64,000 nt of DNA from Antilocapra americana (Eukaryota; Chordata; Mammalia; Artiodactyla; Antilocapridae), in assembly GCA_007570785.1 (NCBI GenBank), contig ML660201.1:45994949-46058948 (forward strand). The letters run 5' to 3'. The notes beneath the pieces are model-generated. The model searched no databases and was not told the origin of the DNA. It saw nothing but the letters and a program-made list of their open reading frames with translations. Made by a program: the position numbers and the translations under genes. Positions 23,001 through 35,000 of the stretch are shown here, one piece after another; position 1 is the first letter of the stretch; each line of letters begins with the position of its first letter.

Positions 23001-26000
23001 TTTGTTTTGGAAATAACTTCCATAGTGTTCTCTATTTCAAAGTGGCCACTGACAGCATATTTGCCCCAGCAGTGCAGTAGGGACCCTTTTCTACCCAGCC
23101 TCCCTTGCATTTTTTTTTTCTCTCTTGCATTTATTGTGTAGCCTTTTTGATACCTGGTATAGGGGTTACGGATTTGTCACTTTGATTTGCATGTTACTAA
23201 TCACTGGAGATGCTGAACAACTTACCATTTGACTTTTTGTTTCCTGTAAATAGGACTGTAGTAACACTTAGCTCTTGCCATTTATTTCTTGAGAGTGAGC
23301 CCCATTTTCAAGTTGGTTTCCTTGACCTGCCAGAAGACACTCTTTGAGGGCAAGCATCGTTCTCAGCCCCGCAGTCCTTGTGTATTTGTCTGGGTTTCAG
23401 ACTTGATGTTGCTAGAAGAGGCCACAAGGCGGCAGCACTTTCCCCTACCCCACCCGGCTACTTCCAGCAAGCCGGCCTTTCATCACCTTAGGGAAAGTCG
23501 TTTACCTGGGTGGTCCATTCGAGTGGAAAGTGTCCGAAGAAAGAGCCAAGGGCTTGTGATTCATTCCCACGTCTTTCTTGCTCTTCAGGCTCTGCCCTCC
23601 CCTTCCCACTCAGGAGACACATCTCAAGCCCTGCAGTAGTGTTGTGCTGAGGGTGCTGTTGTTTGGAGGGGGCGACCCAAAGGAGTCAGTGCTTAAGTGG
23701 GTTCCCCAGGAGCGGGAGCCATGGAGACGCGGAGACTTTTCAAAACTGTTGCTACTTAGTGACTGCAGCATCCTTCATGCGCTCGGCTGACCTTAGCTGA
23801 TAGAGGGCCAGCCTGCCTTACAAGGTTGGGGTCCCATCCGGAGCGTCGTAGGGTGCCCAGGTGGTAGAGGGGCTATCGGCCTCACAAGCTCTTCCGCTCT
23901 CTCGGGGTTACCCAGGCCGGCTTGGGACCGAGGCCTCTTCAGGCCTCGGGGGTGTGACCTGGCCCTCCTGGAACAGAGTAGGCGGTCCGGATTTGTTGTC
24001 TTTAATTTCCATTTTGTATTGGAATATAGTTGATACACAGTGTTGTTCTGCTGTTCGACATCAACTGACTTAGTTAAATATAATTGTACCTGTATTTTCT
24101 CGGATCGTTTACCCACAGAGGATATTACAGTGTGGTGAGTAGAGTCTCTTGTGGTATTTCATACATCGTGGTGCTTTTGTGTTTTACATATATACATATA
24201 TAAACACACTGTTTATTTGTGCTTTCCTGTCAACCCCACTATTGCCATTTTTTCCCTCCACTCCCCATCTGTTCCCTTCAGTAAAGTAAGTTCTTTTTTT
24301 GGTCTCCCTTCTGTATTGTTAGTACTCCTGCTCAGTTGTTCCGTGTTTCGATCCCCCATTTGTGATATGAATGATACGTGTTTTGCCTCATCTGACTTTG
24401 GGTACTTAGGGCAGCCCTCTCCTGATGTGTCACAGAGCCACAAATGGCGTGGTTTCATTCTGTTTTCATGCTGACTACTACTCCGTGGTGTATTTGTGGC
24501 ATGTCTTTTTCTTTCATTAATGAATGAATGTACTTACAGGGGGTTTCAGTGGCTATGCTGTTTTGGATCTTGGAGCAAATAACCATTTGAATGCTTCTGT
24601 CTTTTCAAAGGACGGTTTTCTCCAAGTATATTCCCAGGAGTGCAATACCCAGAGCTTGTTACGGTGGTAGCGCTCTGTTTCGTTGTGGAAAGAACTTCTG
24701 TAGGGTTCTCCAGAGGGGCCGTTGCCAGTTTATGTTTGCACTAACCGTGTAGTAGTGTTCCCTTTTGTGCCCAGCCTCTGTTGAATTTTTTGTGTGTAGT
24801 CCTTTTGGTAACTGGTGTTAGGGTTTACCGATTTGTCCTTTAGATTTGCACTTTTGTAATCACTGAAGATGCTGAACACCTGACCATTAGACTTGTGTAT
24901 GTGTGTAAAGAAAGAATGTAGTAAAAGTTAGCTCTTGCAGTTGGTTTCCTGAGAGTGAGCCCGGTTTTCAAATCGACTTTCTTGACCTACCGGAGGATAT
25001 TAGCTTGAGGGCAGGTGTCATTCACAGCTCTGCAAACCTCTGTTAAGTGCCCTGAAGCGCCTTTTGAGAGATGCTGTTACCAGTTGTGGCCACAAGGTGG
25101 CAGCTCTGCCCCTTCCTCTCCCCTGTGTTTCCGCAGTCTGCTCCTTGACGAGCCTTAGAGAAAGCCGTTTTCCTGGGTGGTCTGTTAGAGTGGAACTTGC
25201 GGGGAGAAATAGCGATTAGCTTGTGATTCAATACCTCTTCCTTCTTGCCCTTCAGGGTCCTCCCTCTCCTCCCAACCTGGAGACAAATTTCAAGCCCTGC
25301 ATGAGTTTTATTGAGGGTTCTGTGGTTTTAGGTGGGGCGACCAAAAGGAAGCCTGCGCTAAGTGGGTTCCCCAGGACCAGGAGCTGTGGGGACCGGGAGA
25401 GTTTTCAGAGCTCTTACTAACCAGTAGCTCCAGCATCCCTTCAGGTGTACTAGGCTAGCCTTAGCTCTTAGAGGGTCAGCTTGCATTACCAGGTTAGTAG
25501 CAGGAAGTAGAGGTGCAAGGTGGCACTCATTTGGAGGCACAAACCCTTCAGCCTCTCAGATTCACCCCAGGCCAACCAGGCACCCAAGCCAGTTCAGGCT
25601 TCCCTACTCTGACCCTGCCCAGGTGACCCTGGCCTCGTGCAATAGAATAGGTCGGCCCCCACTCTATTTTTTTAAATATCATTTCCGTATTCTGTTGCAT
25701 TATAGGTGGCACACAGTGTTATTATTTCTGCAGCAACCTGATTCAGTCACACACACACACTTTTACCTGTTCTTCCTCAGGTGCTTCACCCCTGTGGGTT
25801 ATTACAGAGTGTTGAGTAGAGTGCCTTGGGCTATATCATATGTCCTTGCTTGTTAAATATATATATATATATATATTTTTTTTTTATATGTGGGGGGGGT
25901 GTTTTTGACGGAAAACCACAATCCCAACATCCTGACTAATTCTCCTCCTCTCTAACCTTTACCTTTGGTAAATCTAAGTTCCTTTTTATCTCATCTGTTT

Positions 26001-29000
26001 TATTTTTTGGTACCTCAGTTGTATCAGTGTTTAGATAGCACTTCGAAGTGTTATAAGCAGTGTTTTCCTTTGACTCTTGTCTATTGAGTGTAATCATGTC
26101 TTGCTGGGTCCAAGTGCCCAGAAAGGGCATGATTTCATTCTGTTTACTGGCTGAGCACCAGTCCATGGAGTGGTTGTTGCAAGCCTTTTTCCCTCTTATC
26201 TGTGGTTTCACATTTCCATGATTTTGGTTGGTATTTTATTTTGGATTATGGCACAAGGACGGTTGGGTTTCATGTGACTTTTCGAGGATGTTTTTCTCTG
26301 GGTATAGGCCCAGGACTGGGATTCCCAGACCCTGTGATAGGTAGCATTCTTCTTTGGTTTTTAAATAACCTTTACAGTTTTTCTATAAAGTTGATATTTG
26401 AACCAGTAGCGCTGTAGGGTTCTCTGTGTGTCTTCTCTAGCGTTTTTTATGTAGTGACTATTTGATGACTTGTGTGGTGGATTACTTTGTTGTCAATTTA
26501 ATTTGCATTTATTAATCATTAGAGATGTTGAGCATCTTTTCAGTTGATTTTTGTTTTAAAAAAAGTGTAAAGTTTAGCTCTTGGAATTGATTTAACTGCT
26601 CTAAAGTGTTGGTTTTAAAGTTCCTGTTACAAGAAGCAGCCACAAGGTGGGTAGCACCTTCTCCTGCCCCAGGCTGTTAATTCGGGCAAGCTGAACCTTC
26701 ATGGCTCCTAGAGAAAGCTGTTTTCCTGGGTTGTCTGAGTGGGAAGTGCCCAAAGAAACAGGCAAGAATTTGTGACTCATCACGGCTTCCCTCTTGCCTT
26801 CAGGCTCTTGCTGTCTGCTTCTACCTGACAGACAGATCCCAGGTTCTGCAAAAGTACTGTGCTAAGGATGCTGTGGTTTGGAGGTGGGGTGACTCAATGC
26901 AAGCAGTCTTTAATTGGGATCCCGAGCATCGAGAGCTGTGGTACCCAGAAACTTTTCACAGCTCTTCCTGCCCCACAGCTCTAGCATCCTTTGGATGCAC
27001 TAAAATTTCCTTAGCTGATCAAGGGCCAGCTTGAATCCTAAAGTAGTGGTCCCAGCCAGCTGGGACCACACGCTATAGTCAGGTGGGGTCTTTGCCTCCC
27101 ATCCTGTTCAGCTCCCTCAGCCCCATCCCAGTGCAGCCTCGGGATGAAGCCTGCTCAGGCTCCAGGGATGTGACACCAGACCAGGGTGCAAAGGCCTGAG
27201 GGGAAAAAAAGTACAGTCTGTCTTTTCATTTTCAATCTTTATTGCACTGTGTGTGATAGTTTGAGTTCTGTAGCCACTTGCCTCTGCTGTACAGATTACT
27301 GTAAGAATCCTTTTTCAGGTCCTTATCGCAGGTAGGTTATTACAGGGCACTTGAGGTGCTGGGGTAGTGGTCGGAGTCCACTCTAAGGAAGTAGTCTGGA
27401 GATAACCTCACAACCAGGAGACCTGCAGACAAGGTGAGAATTCAAGGCTCTCGCAGCTTAGAGGGTTCAAGCCTAGAAAGGAAGAAACTAGGAGAGGGGA
27501 AGAGGGAGAAAGAGTGAGATCTACAGAAACAAACTGTCAGAAAGAGTGTAGGGATGAAAAGTGGGTAGAAAGAGAAAGAAAGCAGTAGAGAATGATAGAA
27601 GAGAGAGGAAGAAAGGAATAGAACGAGACATGAAGAGAAAGAGTATCAGAAAGGCAGGAAGGAACAGAAGCAGAGAGAGATAAAGGGAAAGGAGGTAAGA
27701 GAGCGAGTGACAGACTGAAAGGAGGACAGATAGAGAATAAGATAGAGGGAGAGGGAGGAAGGGAAGAAAAAACAGAGGAAGGAAGGAAGCAGAAAGACGT
27801 AGAGAGCCAGAACAGCAGAGAAAGAGAGCAAATTGAAGGAAGCTATCAGGAAGGGAGAACAAGAAAGAGAGGAAGAAAGAAAGAGAATAAAAGGGGAGAG
27901 AAAAGAGGAAGGATGGAAGGAAGAACAATAGGTAAAGAGAAGGAGGGAGAGGGAGGAGAAAGGATACAGAGAAATATAGAGTTGAGAGAAAGAAACAGAG
28001 GGGAAGGAAGGATTGCAGAAAGAGAGGGAAAGAGACAGAGGAATCAAGGGAGAGAGAAAAAGAGGAAGGAAGAAATCAGAAAGGGAAAGGGAGAGAACGC
28101 AAAGGAAGATGCAAAAGTAGGAGGAGGAAAAAGAGACAAATAGAGGGGAAGAATGAAAGGAGGAGAGAGAAGGAAGATAAAAAGGGGAATGAGGGAATGA
28201 GAGCATAGAGAGGAAGAAAGGTGAGACAGAAAAAAGAGGGTGATAGAGACAGAGGAAAAGAGAATGAGAGGAAGAGGGAAATGTAGAGACAGAAGAAAAG
28301 AAAGGGGGGGAAGAAAGGGCGGAAGAAGGGAGAGAGAGAAATGAGAAAGGAAGGGAGTTAAAGCAAAAAGAATAGAGAGAAATCGAGTAACAGTGAGAGA
28401 AGACAGATGGAAGGGGGAGAGAGGGGGGTGGGAAAAAAGGATGAACGAAGATAGTGGGAAGGAGAGAGGAGGAGACTGAAAGAAAAAGGCAGGAATCAAG
28501 GAAGATAGAGGGGAAAGAAGAGAAAGTAATAGAAGGAGACAGAGAGGAAGGAAGGAGGAAGGGGGAATGAAAGTAAGATATAATAAGAGGAAGAAAGGGA
28601 AAGATAGGAGGAGTAAAGATTGAGAGGGAAGAGAGTGAAATAGAGGGAGGGAGGAAGAGAGAGAGGCAGGAAGGGAGAGAGAGAGAGAGAGGGCAGGAAG
28701 AGCGAGAGAGACAGGAAGGAAGGAACAGAGAGCAGACGGGGAAAGAGCCAGAGGAAGGAAGGAAAAAAGAGAAGGAGTTAATGAGAAAAGGAGAGAGAAA
28801 GGAGGAAAGGCAGAGGGAGAGAGAAGCGAGAGAGAAGGAAGGGGGGAGGAAAAGGATAGAAAAAATCGGGAAGGAGACAGGGTGAAAGACAGAAGGAGAG
28901 AGGGAGAGAGGTGAAGAATGAAAAGGAGGAGGAGAAAAAGAGGGGTGAGGGATTGAGAGTGTGAGAGGAAGCAAGCAAGCTAGAGAGACAGGGAGCTAGA

Positions 29001-32000
29001 GAGAAGAGTGAAAGAAAGGGAGAACGAGAGAAAGAAATGGAATGAGAGGGCACAGAGAGGAAGGATGAGAGCAAAAAATCGACAGGAAGGAAAAGATGGG
29101 AGAAAGGAGAGAAAGAAGGGGAAATAGAATTATAGAAAGGGGGAAGGAAAGAAGGGAAATGAGAGAAAGAGTTAAAGAGCAAAGGAGAGAGAGAGAGGAA
29201 GAAAAAGAATTGGGAATAGAGTAATAGAGAAGAGGAACAATGAAAGGAAGAATGAGGAAGAGAGCAACAAGAGAAAAAGAAGGGTAGAGAAAAGGGCAGA
29301 AGAGAGACACAGAAAGAGAAATACATGGAAAGAAAGGAAAACAGAAGAAGGAAGAGACGGACAGAAAGGAGTTAGAACAAGAGAGAGAGTAGACGAGATC
29401 AATAAAGAGAAATGACAGAAGGAAGGAATCAAGGAAGAAATAAAAAAAAGGGAAGGAGAAGTAAGAAGGGTAGAAAGACAAAAGAAGAGAGGGAAATTGA
29501 AAAGGAAACAGAATTAGAGATAGAGTGAAACAAAAAGAGTAAGAGAATCAGGAAGGAAGGAACAGAATAACTGAGACAAAAGGAAGAGAGGAATGAAGAA
29601 AGGAAGATAGAGAATGAGCAAGGAGAGGAAGGAAGAGACAGTGGGAGAGAGAAAATTCCTCGGAATGAGAGAAAGAGGATCAAAGGGAGGGAGAAAGAAG
29701 GGAGAAAGGAAGACAGCAAGAGAGAGAAGGGCAGAAAGAAAGGGTGAGAAAAAGAACATAAGATAGAGAATCAGGGAAAGTAGGAAGAGACAGAGAGCAA
29801 GAAAGGAATCAGGGAACGGAGTATGAGAGAAAGAAAGAGATGCAGAAAGGGAATAAGAGACAAGGAAGGAAGGGGGACAAAAAAGAGCAAAAGACAGAGA
29901 CACAGAGATGACAAAGGTGAGAGAAAAAGGAAAAGTGAGAGACAGAGAGAAAGTAACAAATAGAGGAGGAGGAGGAGAAAAAGGGAGATAAGGGAATGAG
30001 AGCATAAGCGGGACAGGGAGGAAGCAAACTAGAGAAACGGAGTTAGAAGGGTAGAAGTCAACAAAGGAGAAAGAAGAAAAAGGGAGATAGAGGAACGAGA
30101 GAGAGAGTGAGAATCAGAAGAAGGAAGAAAGGGATAGTGGAGGAGAGAAGCAGAGAGTAGGGAAGAAAGGGAGAATGAAAGAGGGAAACAGGAAGAAGAG
30201 TGAGGGAAAGAGAATTAGAGAAAGATTGAACAAGGAAGGAAGGATGAATCAGCAAAAGAGAAAGGAGGAAGAGGAGAGGGAGCGAGAGAGAGAGAACAGA
30301 AAGAGTAAGACAGAGGAAGGGAGAGAGAGCAAAAAGATGGAGACACAGAGGAAGGAAGGAAAGAACAAGGGGGAAATAGAACTAGAGAAGGAGTGACAAT
30401 GAGAGTAGAAAGTATTAACGAGAGCGAAAGAGAATCAAAGAAAAAGAGAAAAGGAGAGAGGAATGAAGGAGGAAAGAGAACTAGAGTAATGGAAAGAGTG
30501 AGGGGAGGAAGGCGAACAATGGGAGGAAGAGAATGAGGGGAAGAGAGGAAAAGGGATATAAAAAGAGACGAAGGAAGAAAGAGGGAAGGAGAGTAAGAGA
30601 AGGAAAAGAGATGAGAGAGAGAGAGAAAGAAGACAGGAAAAGTAAGAGACACCGAGAGACAAAGAAAAAGGAAGGAATGAAGGGAGAAAGCAAGGAAGAG
30701 GAAGGGACACAGAGGAACAGATGGAAAGACAAGAAGGGAGAAAGAGGAAGAAAGACAAATTGAAAAAGAGAATCAAAGGAAGGCGGAGAAGAAGGAAAGA
30801 GAAAGAGAATCAAAGGAAGGAAGGGAGAGAGAGAAATGGAAAGGGAGCAAAAAAGGGAGATGAAGAAAGAAACAATGACTGAGACAGAGATAGGGAAGAA
30901 AGAAAAGGAGAGAGAATAGGAAAGAGGATCAAAGGAAGGCAGAAAGGAAGAAAATATACAGGGGAAGGAAGGAAGGAAGATAGCAGGAGAGAGAGGACAG
31001 AAAGAAGGGGTAAGAGAGAAAGGAAGGAAGGTAAAGAGAGACCAGAGAAAGGAAAGTGGAGAAAAGGAGAGGGAGGAAGGAAGGAAACAAAGATGTAGAG
31101 AGCCAGAACAGCAGAGAAAGAGAGCAAATTGAAGGAAGCTATCAGGAAGGGAGAACAAGAAAGAGAGGAAGAAAGAAAGTTAAAGAAAGAAGGAGGGAGA
31201 GGGAGGAGAAAGGATACAGAGAAATATAGAGTTGAGATAAAGAAACAGAGGGGAAGGAAGGAGGGAATCAAGGAAGGAAGGATTGCAGAAAGAGGGAAAG
31301 AGAGAGGAATCAAGGGAGAGAGAAAAAAGGAAGAAATCAGGGAAAGGGAGAAATCACAAAGGAAGATGGAAAAGTAGGAGGAAAGAGAGACAAATAGAAG
31401 GGAAGAATGAAAGGGGGAGAGAGAAGAAATAGGAGAAAAGGGAAATGAGGGAATGAGAGCATAGAGAGAGGAAGAAAGGTGAGACAGAAAAAAGGGGTGA
31501 TAGAGACAGAGGAAGAGAATGAGAGGAAGAGGGAAATGTAGAGACAGAAGAAAAGAAAGGGGGGAAGAAAGGGCGGAAGAAGGGAGAGAGAAATGAGAAA
31601 GGAAAAGAGTTACAGCAAAAAGAATAGAGAGAAATCAAGTAACAGTGAGAGAAGACAGAGATGGAAGGGAGAGAGAGGGAAGGGAGGTGGGAAAGAGAAG
31701 GGTGGGGAAAAAGGATGAATGACGATAGCGGGAAGGGGAGAGTAAGAGACTGAAAGAAAAAGGCAGGAATCAAGGAAGATAGAGGGGAAAAAAAGAGCAG
31801 TAGAAGGAGACAGAGAGGAGGGAAGGAGGAAAGAGAATCAGAGGAAGGGAGGGGGAATGAGAGAAAGATAAAAGAAGAGAGGAAGAAAGGGAAAGATAGG
31901 AGGAAAGATTGAGAGTGGAGAAAGTGAAATAGAGGAAGGGAGGAAGAGAGAGAGGACAGGAAGAGCGAAAGAGACAGGAAGGAAGGAACAGAGAGAAAAC

Positions 32001-35000
32001 GGGGGGAAAGAGCCAGAGGAAGGAAGGAAGGAAAAAAGAGAAGGAGTTAATGAAGAGAAAAGGAGAGAGAAAGGAGGAAAGGCAGAGGGAGAGAGAAGGA
32101 AGGGGAGAAAGAGGATAGAAAAAATAGGGAGGGAGTCGGAGTAAAAGACTGAAAGAGGGAGAGAGGGGAGGGAATGAGAGTGTGAGAGGAAGTAAGCAAG
32201 CTAGAGACACAGGGAGGGAGAGAGAAGAGAAGAGTGAAAGAGTCATAACTGTTGAGGGAGAGAGATGGCGAGGAAGGGAGAACAAGAAAAAGAGGAAGGA
32301 TGAGAGAGAGCAAAAGATCGACAGGAAGGAAAAGAGGGAGAAAGGAGAGAAGGAGGGGGAAATAGAATTATAGAGAGAAAGGAGGAAGGAAAGAAGGGAG
32401 AAAGAAGGGAAATGAGAGAAAGAGTTAAAGAGCAAAGGAGAGAGAGAGAGAAAAGAATTGGGAATAGAGAAGAGGAACAATGAAAGGAAGAATGAGGAAG
32501 AGAAACAGCAAGAAGAGAGAAGGGCAAAAGAGACAGAAAGAGAAATACATGGAAAGGAAGGAAAACAGAAGAAGGGAGAGAGAGAGTAGAAGAGAAATGA
32601 CAGAAGGAATGAATCAAGGAAGAAAGATAAAAAGAGGGAAGGAGAGAGTAAGAAGGGTAGAAAGACACAGGAAGAGACAGGGAAATTGAAAGAAAGATAG
32701 GGAAACAGAATTAGAGGTAGAGTGAAACAAAAAGAGAAACAGAATCAGGAAGGAAGAAACAAATAACTGAGACAAAAGGAGAAAGAGGAAGAAAGGAATG
32801 AAGAATGGAAGATAGAGAACGAGCAAGGACAGGAAGGAAAAGACAGAGGGAGAGAGAAAATTCCTCGGAATGAGAGAAAGAGGATCGAAGGAAGGGAGAA
32901 AGGAAGACAGCAAGAGAGAGAAGGGCAGAAAGAAAGGGTGAGAGAAAAAGAACATAAGATAGAGAATCAGGGAAAGTAGGAAGATAGAGACAGAGAGCCA
33001 GAAAGGAATCAGGGAACGGAGTATGAGAGAAAGAAAGAGATGCAGAAAGAGAATAAGAGACAAGGAAGAAAGGGGGACAAAAAGAGCAAAAGACAGACAC
33101 AGAGATGAGAAAGGTGAGAGAAAGAAAGGAAAAGTGAGAGACAGAGAGGAAGGGTGGAGAGAGAGAGAAAGAGTAACAGAGGAGAAGGAGGAGAAAAAGG
33201 GAGATAAGGGAATGAGAGCATAAGCGGGACAGGGAGGAAGCAAACTAGAGAGACAGGGAGTTAGAAGGGTAGAAGTCAACAAAGGAGAAAGAAGAAAAAG
33301 GGAGATAGAGGAACGAGAGAGTGAGTGAGAATCAGAAGAAGGAAGAAAGGGATAGTGGAGGGGAGAAGCAGAGAGTAAGGAAGAAAGGGAGAATGAAAGA
33401 GGGAAACAGGAAGAAGAGTGAGGGAAAGAGAATTAGAGAAAGATTGAACAAGGAAGGAAGGATGAATCAGCAAAAGAGAAAGGAGGAAGAGGAGAGGGAG
33501 CAAGAGAGAGAGAACAGAAAGAGTAAGACAGAGGAAGGGAGAGAGAGCGAAAAGATGGAGACACAGAGGAAGGAAGGAAAGAACAAGGGGGAAATAGAAC
33601 TAGAGAAGGAGTGACAATGAGAGTAGAGAGAAAGTATTAACGAGAGCAAAAGAGAATCAGAAAGAAAGAGAGAAAAGGAGAGGAATGAAGGAGGAAAGAG
33701 AACTAGAGTAATGAAAAGAGTGAGGGGAGGAAGGCGAACAATGGGAGGAAGAGAATGAGGGGAAGAGAGGAAAAGGGATATAAAAAGAGATGAAGGAAGA
33801 AAGAGGGAAGGAGAGTAAGAGAAGGAAAAGAGATGAGAGAGTGTGAGAGAAAGAAGACAGGAAGAGTAAGAGACACACAGAGACTGAAAGAATAAGGAAG
33901 GAATGAAGGGAGAAAGCAAGGAAGAGGAAGGGACACAGAAAGAGGAACAGATGGAAAGACAAGAAAGGAGAAAGAGGAAGAAAGACAAATTGAAAAAGAG
34001 AATCGAAGGAAGGCAGAAAGGAAGAGTTGGAGAGAGAAGGGAGAGACAGAGGAGAGGAAGGAAAGAGAAAAGGAGACAGAATTAGAGAAAGAGACAGAAT
34101 CAAAAGAAGGAAGGGAGAAACGGAAAGGGAGCAAGAAAGAGAGATGAAGAAACAATGACTGAGACAGAGATAAGGAAAGAAGAAAAGAGAGGGAGACAAT
34201 AGGAAAGAGGATCAAAGGAAGGCAGAAAGGAAGAAAACATACAGGGGAAGGAAGGAAGGAAGATAGCAGGAGAGAGGACAGAAAGAAGGAGTGAGAGAGA
34301 AAGGAAGGAAAATAAAAGAACAGAGAAAGCAAGGTAGAGAAAAAGTAAGAGGGAAGAAGGAAGGAAGCTAGAGTAAAAAAGGGAGGAAGGAAGAAAGCAG
34401 AAGAGAGATAGTGGGAAAGAAAGGAAGGAAGACAGAAACAAGAGGGGAAGAAAAGGAAGGGAGAGAGAAGGAAAGAAGTAGAGGGGAAGGAAGCAAGATA
34501 GAGGAACCAATGAGAGAATAGAAAAAAGGGAGAGAGAGAGAAACAAAGGATGATAGAAAGGCAGGAGGAGAGGGAGGAAGGAAGGGAAGAGAGCAGGGGG
34601 GAAAATGAAGGAAAAAGCATTAGAGAAAGAGTGAAAGAAATAGGGAAAGATTTAGAGACAGAATCAGATAGAAAGAAGAAGGAATGGTGGAATCAAGACA
34701 GAAGAATCAGAGAGGCGGTGAGATAGGGAGAGAAAGAGAAGGAAGAGACAGAATCAGAGGAAAAGGAAAGAGAAGGAAAGAAGGAATCAAGAAAGGGAAG
34801 AAGGGAGGGAGGGAGAGAGACAAGGAAAGAGAAGAGAAAGATAGAGTCAAAGAGTTACATACAGAGAGAAAGAAAGAAAGGATAAAGGGAAAGAAAGGGG
34901 GAGGAATCAAAGTAGGGGAAAGAAACAGAAGAAAGAGGGGAACAGAATTATAGAAGGAAAGAAAAGTGATAAAGAAATGGAGAGAAGAGAGGGAGGGAGG

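Larger units (their letters stand above)
19140..27440 (-). repeat. array A: degenerate tandem units of L1 3' end plus spacer
   Basis: The units repeat with a period of about 1.6 kb. Each has reverse-oriented L1 3'-end sequence (such as 'ttggaggatggcca..ttttgatttgcatttct' and 'tagttgatacacagtgttgtt') followed by a non-L1 spacer. The spacer landmark ccacaagg(c/t)gg(c)ag occurs at about 20255, 23420, 25088 and 26637. A second landmark, 'ccagcatcc.t.c', precedes 'ccttagct..tagagggccagc' at about 23795, 25450 and 27010. One unit near 21.8 kb has lost its spacer. L1-like sequence of the same kind resumes at 36970-37180 beyond the purine tract. Confidence 0.75.
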
